In this document: piece by piece, positions 1 through 8,411 of the stretch | How positions within the stretch are numbered: the first letter of the stretch is position 1 | Layout: each line of letters opens with the position of its first letter | Origin: Rhizobium leguminosarum | GTDB lineage: Bacteria > Pseudomonadota > Alphaproteobacteria > Rhizobiales > Rhizobiaceae | DNA length: 64,000 nt | Direction of reading: 5' to 3' | Assembly (NCBI RefSeq): GCF_004123835.1 | Contig: NZ_MZMU01000017.1 | Coordinates: forward strand, 1-64,000 | Notes under the pieces: model-generated | Database searches by the model: none | Told to the model about the DNA's origin: nothing | Seen by the model: only the letters and a program-made list of their open reading frames with translations | Position numbers and translations under genes: made by a program

Positions 1-147
1 ATATAGGTTTACGAGATGCAATTCAAATAGTTAGTCCCTAAAGGCATGCCACGCGCTCAAACGGGTGATTTGTCAGAGCTCGAAAAGATCTGATAGTAGC
101 GCCGGCGGTTCGACTCCTTTCAAGGCGAGCAATACGAAACTATAGTC

Positions 148-1056
148 TCAGCGCGCATTCCCTGGCAGGTGGAATGCCTGCTGGAAATAGGATCGGAAGG
201 CGAGCATCGGCGGTGAAAGTTCGATGTTCTTACGCCATGCAAGACCAACATCCATGGCCGGCACCGGGTCGCGAACATTGATGGTTTCAATCCGCCGACC
301 CTCCAGTGACCAAGGCCGGTGCACCATGTCGGAGAGGATAGCCACGCCTTGGCCGTTGGCGACGAGGGATCGCACCGCCTCGACGGACGATGTGCGCAGG
401 ATCACCTGGGGCTGGTAGGGCGAGGCACTCCAGTATTTCAGCGACGAATGGGCGGCCTCGTCGACGGTCAGCATGATGTAAGGTTCCTCGGCGATTTCCT
501 CCAAACCCACCGAATCTGCCTGTAGCAGGTGATGCTGTGCCGGCACCCACAGGCGGCGGGTCGAACTCAACACCTTTTCCGTCACAAGCGATGGGTTGAG
601 GATGTTGGAGGTGAGTAGCACCGACATATCATAGCGGTTGGTCAGAAGACCTTCCTCGATCGATTCCCGTGTCAATTCGAAGAGCTGGATATCGAGCTTG
701 GGGAAGAGGCGCCGCAGCCGTTCGATGTGCAGGGGCAGAAAATAACCGATGACGGTATAGGTTGCCGCCACCGTCAGGGTACCCTCGACGTCGTTGTTGA
801 CGACGTTCAGGTGCGTTGCCTCATCCACCTTTTTCAGGATGTCATAGGCATGCGACAGGAACTGGCGTCCGGCCGCCGTCAGGTCCATGCCGTGTGGGGC
901 ACGGATGAACAGGCTGGCGCCGACGGTCTGCTCCAGTTCCTTGATCGCCGTCGTCACGGCGGACTGCGAAATGGAAAGATCTACCGCAGCCTGCGATATC
1001 TGGCCGAGTTCCGCGGTCGCGACAAAATAACGAAGCTGCCGGAGACTGAGCGCCAT
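148..1056 (-). CDS. LysR-family transcriptional regulator
   Basis: A 302-residue protein of standard LysR length. The winged helix-turn-helix covers about residues 1-65 (LRQLRYFVATAELGQISQAA, then SQSAVTTAIKELE), and a periplasmic-binding-like effector domain occupies about 90-295. It is transcribed away from pxpA with a gap of about 280 bp, the usual arrangement for a LysR activator of the neighbouring operon. The inducer cannot be read from the sequence; a substrate or intermediate of the pxpA pathway is an inference. Confidence 0.92.
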   Translation of the reverse strand: MALSLRQLRYFVATAELGQISQAAVDLSISQSAVTTAIKELEQTVGASLFIRAPHGMDLTAAGRQFLSHAYDILKKVDEATHLNVVNNDVEGTLTVAATYTVIGYFLPLHIERLRRLFPKLDIQLFELTRESIEEGLLTNRYDMSVLLTSNILNPSLVTEKVLSSTRRLWVPAQHHLLQADSVGLEEIAEEPYIMLTVDEAAHSSLKYWSASPYQPQVILRTSSVEAVRSLVANGQGVAILSDMVHRPWSLEGRRIETINVRDPVPAMDVGLAWRKNIELSPPMLAFRSYFQQAFHLPGNAR

Positions 1057-1211
1057 GACGATGCCTTTCTATTCAATAAACCAAAACATGCCATCGGAAA
1101 ATCAGAAGAGCCGACCCAAAAAGCAGCATATATCAGCACGCAAAGGTGCACACTCGTCTCAACTGATTGAAATTACGTGTTTCTTGGGTGCGCCAAATTT
1201 GAGCACTGCAT

Positions 1212-1251
1212 TCTGATTTTCAGATACTAAGCATACAAAAATTTAATTTTT
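1212..1251. promoter_or_regulatory. Candidate operator region between LysR gene and pxpA
   Basis: Two short inverted repeats sit in the AT-rich part of the divergent gap. One is TCTGA-TTT-TCAGA at 1212-1224. The other is AAAAATT-T-AATTTTT at 1237-1251. They lie about 90-130 bp before the pxpA start, where LysR proteins usually bind. No promoter boxes are convincing by eye, so the assignment rests on symmetry and position only. Confidence 0.35.
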
Positions 1252-1340
1252 CAAATGAATTAATTCGTCCTAGCCTGATTTCGTCAAAAAAGCGGCAGAC
1301 GGAAACGTGGCCCCATTGCAGGCAGGCGAGGAACAGTACG

Positions 1341-2117
1341 TTGATCGATGCAGTAGACATCAATTGCGACATGGGCGAAGCCTTCGGCCGGTGGCGCGTC
1401 GGCGATACCGACGACACAACGCTGATGGGGCAGATCAGCTCGGCTAATATCGCCGCCGGTTTTCACGCCGGCGATCCGAACCTCATGGACCAGACGGTTC
1501 GTCTCGCAACGGAGCATGGCGTCGGCATCGGCGCGCATCCAGGGTATAACGATCTTCAGGGTTTCGGCCGCCGCAAGATTGCCGGAACTGCCAAGGAACT
1601 GGTCAACGACATGGTCTATCAGGTCGGCGCGCTGCGGGAGTTCGCCCGTCGCCACGGCGCCCGCCTGCAGCATGTGAAGCCGCACGGCGCTCTCTATATG
1701 GAAATGGCTGTCGACGCCGAACTCTCGCAGATCTTCATGCAATACATGCGCACCGTCGAGCCCAATGCCTACATCTTCTGCATGGGCGGTTCGGAAACCT
1801 ACCGGGTCGCAAAGGAAGCCGGGCAGCCGGTCGTGCGCGAGTTCTACGCGGACCGCGATTATGACGACACCGGCTCAATCGTCTTTACCCGCGATGCCGG
1901 GCGTCCGGATCCCGCCGCGATTGCCCGAAAGGTCGTGCGCGCCTGCAAGGAAGGTAAGGTCAGGACGGTCACCGGAGGGGACGTCGACATCGCCTTTGAA
2001 TCCATCTGCTTCCATTCCGATACGCTCGGCGCGCTCGATATCGTGCGCCAGATGCGCGAGGCGTTGAATGCCGAAGGCATCCGCATCGCGCCGATTTCGG
2101 AAATCGCACGCCACTGA
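1341..2117 (+). CDS. pxpA: LamB/YcsF-family 5-oxoprolinase subunit PxpA
   Basis: This 258-residue protein matches the LamB/YcsF family. Known members (PxpA) work with PxpB and PxpC in ATP-dependent opening of 5-oxoproline to glutamate. The family start motif DINCDMGE is at residues 6-13, followed by the conserved ANIAAGFHAGDP and GAHPGYND stretches and KPHGALY near residue 113. The TTG start is chosen because the next in-frame ATG lies inside the conserved motif and a GCGAGGA-type ribosome site precedes the TTG. It heads an operon with a biotin carrier, a biotin carboxylase, pxpB and pxpC, so the substrate may be another lactam or amide. Confidence 0.93.
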   Translation: MIDAVDINCDMGEAFGRWRVGDTDDTTLMGQISSANIAAGFHAGDPNLMDQTVRLATEHGVGIGAHPGYNDLQGFGRRKIAGTAKELVNDMVYQVGALREFARRHGARLQHVKPHGALYMEMAVDAELSQIFMQYMRTVEPNAYIFCMGGSETYRVAKEAGQPVVREFYADRDYDDTGSIVFTRDAGRPDPAAIARKVVRACKEGKVRTVTGGDVDIAFESICFHSDTLGALDIVRQMREALNAEGIRIAPISEIARH

Positions 2118-2138
2118 GACTTTTAAGCGGAGAGAGAC

Positions 2139-2381
2139 ATGAGCAAGCTGGAAATCAGATCGCCCTTGCCGGGCACGTTTTACCGGACGCCGGCGCCGGA
2201 CGCGGCCCCGTTCAAGGCGGACGGCGACGCGGTCGCAAGTGCCGACACCATCGGCATGATCGAGGTGATGAAGACATTCCAGGAAATCCCGGCAGGCATC
2301 GACGGCACGGCCATCCGCTTCCTCGTCGACAATGAAGAGCCGGTGATGGCCGGCCAGGTGATCGCAGTGGTGGAGGCATGA
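2139..2381 (+). CDS. Biotin carboxyl carrier protein (short)
   Basis: An 80-residue protein consisting almost only of a biotinyl/lipoyl domain. The biotin-accepting lysine is in IEVMKTFQEI (about residues 41-50), a variant of the usual EAMK motif. It lacks the long N-terminal linker of housekeeping AccB, which is typical of dedicated carriers in specialised carboxylase operons. The ATGA overlap with the next gene implies translational coupling to the biotin carboxylase. It probably carries carboxybiotin between the carboxylase and PxpB/PxpC. Confidence 0.9.
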   Translation: MSKLEIRSPLPGTFYRTPAPDAAPFKADGDAVASADTIGMIEVMKTFQEIPAGIDGTAIRFLVDNEEPVMAGQVIAVVEA

Positions 2382-3763
2382 CCATCCGCTCGCTCCTCGT
2401 TGCGAACCGCGGCGAGATCGCGGTGCGTATCATCAAGGCGGCAAAGGCGCTCGGCATCCGCACCGTACAGGTTCATAGCGTCGCGGACGCCGATATGTTG
2501 GCCGTGAAGCTTGCCGACGAGGCCGTCAACATCGGCCCGCCATCCGCCGCCAAATCCTACCTCAATATCAATGCCGTAGTTTCTGCCGCCAAGGCGACCG
2601 GCGTCGATGCAGTGCATCCGGGCTATGGCTTCCTCTCCGAAAATGCCGATTTCGCCGAAGCGGTCGAGGCTGCCGGCCTGATCTTCATCGGTCCGAAGGG
2701 TGACGCGATCCGCCTGCTCGGCGACAAGGTCGCCGCCCGCGCGGTGGCCGCCCGCGCCGGCGTGCCGACCGTTCCCGGCAGTGCCGGACGGATCGCCAGC
2801 CTCGACGAGGCCCGCGTCATCGCGAACAACACCGGCTTCCCGATCATGATCAAGGCCGCTGCCGGCGGCGGCGGGCGCGGCATTCGCATCGCCGACAACA
2901 TGGCGGACCTGGAACGGCATTTCCCGCAGGCTTCGGCGGAGGCCGCTGCCGCCTTCGGCGATGGCGGGCTCTATCTCGAGAAGGTTATCACCACGGCCCG
3001 TCATGTTGAGGTTCAGATTCTTGGCGACGGCGAGAATTTCGTTCATTGCTTTGAGCGCGAATGCTCACTGCAGCGCCGTCGCCAGAAGGTCTGGGAAGAA
3101 GCGCCTTCTTTCCTGCTGCCAGCGGCCGTGCGTGAAAAGCTATGCGCTAGCGCCGTCGCGCTTGCCAGGGAGGTTGGCTATCGCGGCGCCGGCACTGTCG
3201 AATACCTCTACGACGAGATCGCCCGCGAATTCTACTTCATCGAGGTCAACACCCGCATCCAGGTCGAGCATCCGGTGACCGAGATGATCACCGGCATCGA
3301 CCTCGTGCAGGAGATGATCAAGGTCTGCGGCGGCGCCCAGCTGTCGATCGCCCAGAAGGATATCGTCGCGCGCGGCCACGCCATCGAATGCCGCATCAAT
3401 GCCGAGGATCCGTCCCGCAACTTCATGCCGGCACCTGGGCGGATCGAGACGCTGAAAGTTCCCGAGGGCAAAGGCATCCGCTTCGACACTATGCTCTACG
3501 AAGGTTATTCCATCCCGCCGTTCTACGATTCGCTCGTCGGCAAGTTGATCGTCTGGGCCGAAAGCCGCGACGCATGCCTTGAGCGGCTGAAGAGCGCGCT
3601 CGAGGGCCTGACGATTACCGGCATTCCAACGACGGTGCCGCTGCATCTGGCGCTTGCCAGCGACGAGAGCGTCCGCCGCGGCGCGTTCCACACTCGCTTC
3701 CTCGAAACATGGCTTGAAACCGAATTCGCCGGTCTTTCCGGCAAGACCGCGGAGGTTGCCTGA
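2378..3763 (+). CDS. Biotin carboxylase subunit
   Basis: A 461-residue biotin carboxylase, the ATP-grasp enzyme that carboxylates biotin with bicarbonate. The N-terminal NRGEIAVRI motif, the HPGYGFLSEN motif near residue 80, the glycine-rich AAAGGGGRGI loop near 165 and the catalytic stretch EVNTRIQVEHPVTE near 290 are all present. The last normally reads EMNTRIQVEHPVTE. It overlaps the carrier by 4 bp and pxpB by 1 bp. Because it sits inside a pxp operon, a role beside PxpB/PxpC is likelier than fatty-acid synthesis. The split BC, carrier and PxpB/PxpC parts correspond to the domains of urea carboxylase. Confidence 0.94.
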   Translation: MTIRSLLVANRGEIAVRIIKAAKALGIRTVQVHSVADADMLAVKLADEAVNIGPPSAAKSYLNINAVVSAAKATGVDAVHPGYGFLSENADFAEAVEAAGLIFIGPKGDAIRLLGDKVAARAVAARAGVPTVPGSAGRIASLDEARVIANNTGFPIMIKAAAGGGGRGIRIADNMADLERHFPQASAEAAAAFGDGGLYLEKVITTARHVEVQILGDGENFVHCFERECSLQRRRQKVWEEAPSFLLPAAVREKLCASAVALAREVGYRGAGTVEYLYDEIAREFYFIEVNTRIQVEHPVTEMITGIDLVQEMIKVCGGAQLSIAQKDIVARGHAIECRINAEDPSRNFMPAPGRIETLKVPEGKGIRFDTMLYEGYSIPPFYDSLVGKLIVWAESRDACLERLKSALEGLTITGIPTTVPLHLALASDESVRRGAFHTRFLETWLETEFAGLSGKTAEVA

Positions 3764-4638
3764 TGAGCATACGATATTCGTTCGGGGGCGATGAGCATCT
3801 GTTCATCGAATGCAGTGAGGAGATGTCGCTTGAAGCCTTCTTCACCAGTCTGTCAATGGCAACCGGGGTGCGCGAAAGCGGCATCAAGGGCGTGTCCGAA
3901 ATCTGCCCGGCCAACGCATCATTCCAGATCAAGTTCAATCCCGACATCATCCACCCCAACGATATCCTACGGGAGGTAAAGTCGATCGAAGGAGCCGCCA
4001 GCAAGGCCGAACCGGTGATCAAGACCCGGATCGTCGAAATTCCGGTGTTCTACAATGATCCCTGGACGCACGAAACGCTGATGCGCTTCCGCGAGCGCCA
4101 CCAGGATCCCGCGGGTACCGATCTCGACTACGCCGCCCGCATCAACAATTTCGGTTCGGTCGATGATTTCGTCGCCGCCCATTCCGGTTCGCCCTGGTTC
4201 GTCTCCATGGTCGGTTTCGTGGCCGGACTGCCGTTCATGTACCAGATGGTCGAGCGCCAAAGGCAGATCCAGGTTCCGAAATATCTTCGCCCGCGCACCG
4301 ATACCCCGAGACTGACCGTCGGCCATGGCGGTTGCTTCGGCTGCATCTACTCCGTGCGCGGTGCGGGCGGTTACCAGATGTTCGGCATCACCCCCATGCC
4401 GATCTTCGATCCGACCCAGACCACCAGCTATCTCCGAGACTTCATGGTGTTCTTCCGCCCCGGCGACATCGTCAAGTTCCAGCCGATCGGCCGCGATGCC
4501 TACGACCAGGCGGTCGAGGATGTCGACAAGGGCCGGTTTGCTCCGCCGATCCGCGAGGTCAGCTTCGATCTCAGGGAGTTCCAGAAGGACATCGACGGCT
4601 ACAACGCCACGCTGGAGGGCATGCTCAATGGCCATTAA
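3763..4638 (+). CDS. pxpB: 5-oxoprolinase subunit PxpB (KipI family)
   Basis: A 291-residue protein of the KipI/PxpB family, which pairs with PxpC. The family landmarks are a central FVAGLPFMYQM stretch (about residue 156) and a C-terminal GGCFGCIYSVRGAGGYQMFG region followed by FRPGDIVKFQPI. It is somewhat longer than E. coli PxpB (about 218 residues) because of extra N-terminal sequence. It overlaps pxpC by 11 bp. In urea carboxylase the homologous domain forms half of the carboxyltransferase unit, which fits the biotin genes just upstream. Confidence 0.9.
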   Translation: MSIRYSFGGDEHLFIECSEEMSLEAFFTSLSMATGVRESGIKGVSEICPANASFQIKFNPDIIHPNDILREVKSIEGAASKAEPVIKTRIVEIPVFYNDPWTHETLMRFRERHQDPAGTDLDYAARINNFGSVDDFVAAHSGSPWFVSMVGFVAGLPFMYQMVERQRQIQVPKYLRPRTDTPRLTVGHGGCFGCIYSVRGAGGYQMFGITPMPIFDPTQTTSYLRDFMVFFRPGDIVKFQPIGRDAYDQAVEDVDKGRFAPPIREVSFDLREFQKDIDGYNATLEGMLNGH

Positions 4639-5599
4639 GGTTCTCCATCATGGTCTCGCCACCACCGTCCAGGATCTCGGCCGGCCCGGCTATTTCCACC
4701 TCGGCATACCCGTCGGCGGTGCGATGGACCGTTACGCGATGCGGGCGGCAAACCTGCTCGTCGGCAATGACGAGGGTGCTGCCGGGCTTGAAGCCGTCTT
4801 CATCGGGCCGAAGCTCGAATTCACCGAGGATGTACTGGTTGCCGTCACCGGCGCCGAGATGCCGGCCAAGGTCGACGGCGTCGCGCAACCCGGCTGGACC
4901 GCCTTCAAGGTCAAGGCCGGGCAGACCCTGACCTTCGACTACCTCAAATCCGGCGCACGTATCTGCATCGCTGTCTCGGGCGGTATCGATGTGCCGGAAG
5001 CACTTGGCAGCCGCTCGACCTATCCGATCGGCGCACTCGGCGGCTACAAGGGCCGGGCGATCGCAGCCGGCGACGAGCTTCCGGTCGGCACTGCTAGCCT
5101 TGCGACCGAGGGTCGGACGGTCACCGATGATTTGCGCCGTAAGCCGGGCATGCTGGCGGAGCTTCGCGTTTTGCCGGGCCTCTACTGGCACCGCGTCACG
5201 GAAGAATCGCAGCAAAACTTCTTCGCCGACGAATGGAAAGTCGCCAACGAGGCCGACCGCATGGGTTATCGCTTCAAGGGCGGACGCAAGCTCGATTTCG
5301 TTGAGCGCGAGCAACCTTTTGGTGCGGGTTCCGATCCGTCGAACATCGTCGACAGCTGCTATCCCTATGGCTCCATTCAGGTCCCGGGCGGCACCGAACC
5401 GATCATCCTGCACCGGGACGCCGTCTCGGGTGGCGGCTACTTCATGGTTGGAACGGTCATCTCCGCCGACATGGATCTTATCGGCCAGCTCCAGCCTCAT
5501 ACGCCCACCCGCTTCGTCAAGGTGACGATGGACGAGGCGCTTAAGGCGCGGGCGGACCGGCAAGCCCTGTTGACCAGCCTTCGCAGGGCAGTGGCCTAA
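4628..5599 (+). CDS. pxpC: 5-oxoprolinase subunit PxpC / biotin-dependent carboxyltransferase-like protein
   Basis: A 323-residue KipA/PxpC-family protein. The ATG at 4628 is chosen because the family N-terminus (HHGLATTVQDLGRPGY) begins directly after it; the reading frame stays open upstream but only overlaps pxpB. Further landmarks are GIPVGGAMD and a C-terminal PGGTEPIILHRDAVSGGGY stretch. The family is named for resemblance to the urea carboxylase carboxyltransferase domain. It is the last gene of the pxp operon and converges on the GntR gene with 72 bp between them. Confidence 0.92.
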   Translation: MAIKVLHHGLATTVQDLGRPGYFHLGIPVGGAMDRYAMRAANLLVGNDEGAAGLEAVFIGPKLEFTEDVLVAVTGAEMPAKVDGVAQPGWTAFKVKAGQTLTFDYLKSGARICIAVSGGIDVPEALGSRSTYPIGALGGYKGRAIAAGDELPVGTASLATEGRTVTDDLRRKPGMLAELRVLPGLYWHRVTEESQQNFFADEWKVANEADRMGYRFKGGRKLDFVEREQPFGAGSDPSNIVDSCYPYGSIQVPGGTEPIILHRDAVSGGGYFMVGTVISADMDLIGQLQPHTPTRFVKVTMDEALKARADRQALLTSLRRAVA

Positions 5600-5671
5600 G
5601 GAAGGGGCGATCCGATGCGGGCTTTGCGACATGGCGACTGTGGCAGCGGGAAAGACAAGTCGGTGCTGCCG

Positions 5672-6682
5672 CTATTCCATCACCCGCGTCAGATAATCGG
5701 CCGTGACGCTCGGGCCCGGAATGATCGCAACGATCTTCATCTGGGCGATCGTGCGGTTGACGGAGGCATCGAGGTGGCTCTCCATCATAGCGGCAGCGGC
5801 CGTCGCCGCGCCACGCATCAGCAGCTCGGCGATCAGCCGAAGCTCGGTGATGATCGCCGGATCGCCGGGAAGGCCAAGGCGGCGAAGCAGCCGCTCGGTC
5901 GCCGTCACCGGCAGAAGATTGTTGCGGATCAGATCCTTCAGCCGTTCGTTCGGTGTCGCCAGAACGCAGGTTTCGATGAAGTTGGACTGGATGGCCTCGA
6001 CCGCACCGAGATAATCTTTCGGCTGTTGCTGCTCCAGCGTGGAGAGGCGGGTAAACAGATCGGTCAGGACGGCGTGGTCGATATGCCCTGCTCCGACAAC
6101 GATAGCCTGTGGCTCCAGCATGCGCCGCAGAACGAAGTGATCCTTGACGATCTGGGCCGTCAGCGGACCGGCGATCCAATGCGAACTCTGGTTCTTGCGC
6201 ACGAGCCCGCGCTCGCGCAGCCGGGTCAGCACGTCGCGCACGACGGTGCGGCTGACGTTGAAATGGTTTGCAAGCTCGATCTCGACGATGCGGTACTGGC
6301 CGAACACGACGCATCCGGCCACATCCGCCTCGACGGTATTATAGATGCGCTCCCAGGACGACCGGCTCTGGAGTGCCTCGTCGGCATGGCTTGTAATGTG
6401 CAGTCCAAGCGTCTTGATATCGGTGCGGTTGGGCTCGATGCCTCGATTCGGCGCTCCGACGAGATAGCCCCGGCCGCTGAAGCGATGCAGAAGCCCCTCG
6501 ATTTCAAGGGTTTGCAGCGCACGTTGAACGGGCGCGCGGGAAATTTGCAGGATGTCCGCAATGGGACCTTCGAGCAGCACCAGACCCTCCGGCAGAAAGC
6601 CGTCGATAATGTTACTGCGCAGAATATCCTCGGCGATTTCGTATCGCTTCTGTGCGGTCGATCTGGTTCGATCTTCGGTCAT
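5672..6682 (-). CDS. GntR-family regulator with two winged-helix domains
   Basis: A 336-residue regulator. The first winged helix spans about residues 10-75 (ISRAPVQRALQTLEIEGLLHR). A second complete GntR winged helix follows at about 110-180 (NHFNVSRTVVRDVLTRLRERG), and a FadR/FCD-like C-terminal effector region begins near LRRMLEP. Ordinary FCD regulators have one such domain and about 220-250 residues. The ATG at 6682 is preferred over codons further upstream, which would add a hydrophobic AT-rich leader. It faces the transporter operon at 7278 and probably controls it, the pxp operon, or both. Confidence 0.88.
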   Translation of the reverse strand: MTEDRTRSTAQKRYEIAEDILRSNIIDGFLPEGLVLLEGPIADILQISRAPVQRALQTLEIEGLLHRFSGRGYLVGAPNRGIEPNRTDIKTLGLHITSHADEALQSRSSWERIYNTVEADVAGCVVFGQYRIVEIELANHFNVSRTVVRDVLTRLRERGLVRKNQSSHWIAGPLTAQIVKDHFVLRRMLEPQAIVVGAGHIDHAVLTDLFTRLSTLEQQQPKDYLGAVEAIQSNFIETCVLATPNERLKDLIRNNLLPVTATERLLRRLGLPGDPAIITELRLIAELLMRGAATAAAAMMESHLDASVNRTIAQMKIVAIIPGPSVTADYLTRVME

Positions 6683-6769
6683 GAAATCCGGCGCTTTCCC
6701 TCTGGCCCATGTCCTAAATTCAGTTTTACGCATTTGCAGGGAGTAAAGACAGGGCAAAAATAAAATGAT

Positions 6770-7066
6770 TATTGAATACAATGTCACAATAAAATTCATT
6801 TTGTCGAGAGAATGAATGAACGGGTAGCGACCTCGGGCTGAGGTCGACCTGATAAGGCACGCGCGTTCTGCTGCTTGATGACCTGCTCCGGTTTATTGCC
6901 AGTTTTGGTGGGAATAGTTCTCTTATGAGGCTGCGAAGTGTGTTTTGGATTTGCGTGGATCGTCTGCGGCGCGAAAGAGATGCGCTGGCTTTTGAAGGGT
7001 GACCCTGTGTGTTCGGGGTGCACCGAGCCGACATGTCTTGATTCTGTAAAAGCCTATTGAATACAA
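6770..7066. promoter_or_regulatory. Divergent regulatory gap with two identical candidate GntR operators
   Basis: The 595-bp gap 6683-7277 separates the GntR gene from the transporter operon. The 12-mer TATTGAATACAA occurs twice and exactly, at 6770-6781 and 7055-7066. Its core TTGAATACAA differs by one base from the palindrome TTGTATACAA, a form typical of FadR/FCD-type GntR operators. One copy lies near each divergent gene, so both directions could be repressed. The remainder of the gap (about 7070-7277) shows no gene and no RNA element that I can recognise. Confidence 0.5.
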
Positions 7067-7277
7067 AAATCATTCGTGTCATAGTTTTTGTAATGCAGGC
7101 GCTCGCAAGAAGCGTAACAGGTGGAACTTTCTTAAAACGCCAAGGAACATCTCTTGACGCGCGTGTGATGTTTGCGCGAACGGCTTTTGCTTGCCTGCCG
7201 GGACCTATCAGCGGTTCGGGTATGGGCGAAGCTTTGCCGGAAGAATGTTCCTTGCCTTTGGAACTGGCAGAATAGCG

Positions 7278-8351
7278 ATGTCGGCAGCTCTTCAACTCAT
7301 GAACGTCTCGAAATCCTACGGCGACCTCAAGGCGCTGGACAGGGTCGAACTGGCCTTGCCCGATGATGCCTATATCTCGCTTCTCGGCCCGAGCGGGTCC
7401 GGCAAGACCACGCTTCTGCGGGTGATTGCCGGTTTCGAGGAGCCGGAACAGGGCGCGATCCTGTTCGGCGGCAAGCGGATCGACGGCATCGCGCCGCACA
7501 ATCGCGGTATCGGTTTCGTCTTCCAGAATTTCGCCCTGTTTCCGCATCTTTCGGTCTCGGAAAACATCGCCTTCGGCCTTGTCAACCGCGAGCTCAACCC
7601 GGTCACCGATGCCGCCAGCGTCAAGGCCAGGGTGCGTGACATCATTTCGCTGGTCGGACTGACGGGCCTTGAAGACCGGGCCGTGACGCAGATTTCCGGT
7701 GGCCAGCGCCAGCGCGTCGCTCTGGCCCGCACGCTGGTGACCGAGCCGAAGATGGTTCTGCTCGACGAGCCGCTCGGTGCGCTCGACGCCAATCTGCGCT
7801 CCCGGATGCGCACCGAACTGCGTGCTATCCGCGAGCGCTGCGGCGTCACCTTCCTGCATGTGACCGGCAGCGAAAGCGAGGCGCTCGCCATGGGCGATAC
7901 GGTGCTGGTGCTCGACCGTGGGCACATCGCCCAGTCCGCTCACTCCGATCTCCTCTACAACCGCCCGGCATCGCCTGCCGTCGCGCGCTTTCTCAATTGC
8001 TACAATCTGTTTGCCGGCAGTGTTGCCGGTGATGTTTTCGTCAGTCCGACCGGACGATTTGCGCTGGGGGGCTTTCGCCAGCCGGCATCGCAGCCTGCCT
8101 ATGCGATCCGCTACGACCGGGTCGATATCCGCGAGCAGAATGCGCCGGTCCTTCAGGGGGAGGTGCGTCTGGAGGGCAATTTCGTCGCCAGCGAATATTC
8201 CGGGGCGGCAATCAATTCCTTCTTTGCGCTCGATGACGGCCGAGTGTTCGAGGTGGAAACGCACCTCAGCCGCTCCGCACCGCAAACCTATGTCGAGAAA
8301 GGCCGCTACGCGCTGGTCTGGAAGCGGGAGGACGCTCTTGTCTTTGCCTGA
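7278..8351 (+). CDS. ABC transporter ATP-binding protein, polyamine type (H-loop His absent)
   Basis: A 357-residue ATPase of the PotA/CysA type. Walker A GPSGSGKTT is near residue 36, the Q-loop is FVFQNFALFPH, the signature is SGGQRQRVAL, Walker B is VLLDEPLGALD, and a TOBE-like C-terminal domain follows. The switch histidine is missing: the usual VTHDQ reads VTGSE here. The ATG at 7278 begins the conserved N-terminus; an in-frame upstream extension lacks family similarity. It is the first gene of the operon, and a second ATPase with an intact histidine lies at 13101, so the two may pair. Confidence 0.92.
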   Translation: MSAALQLMNVSKSYGDLKALDRVELALPDDAYISLLGPSGSGKTTLLRVIAGFEEPEQGAILFGGKRIDGIAPHNRGIGFVFQNFALFPHLSVSENIAFGLVNRELNPVTDAASVKARVRDIISLVGLTGLEDRAVTQISGGQRQRVALARTLVTEPKMVLLDEPLGALDANLRSRMRTELRAIRERCGVTFLHVTGSESEALAMGDTVLVLDRGHIAQSAHSDLLYNRPASPAVARFLNCYNLFAGSVAGDVFVSPTGRFALGGFRQPASQPAYAIRYDRVDIREQNAPVLQGEVRLEGNFVASEYSGAAINSFFALDDGRVFEVETHLSRSAPQTYVEKGRYALVWKREDALVFA

Positions 8352-8411
8352 AAACGCCCTGCCTGAAAAAGTCCGGTCGCAAACGCCCTTGCCTGTTCTG
8401 GAGAATGAGAG

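Noticed and set aside
1..147. Leading 147 bp of the window
   Set aside because: No gene or repeat could be supported; it is the region downstream of the LysR gene.
4325..4627. Possible longer start for pxpC inside pxpB
   Set aside because: The family N-terminus begins at 4628; the upstream part has no similarity and overlaps a conserved gene in another frame.
7070..7277. Possible riboswitch leader of the transporter operon
   Set aside because: The leader is long enough, but no conserved aptamer core or terminator-antiterminator pair was found by eye.
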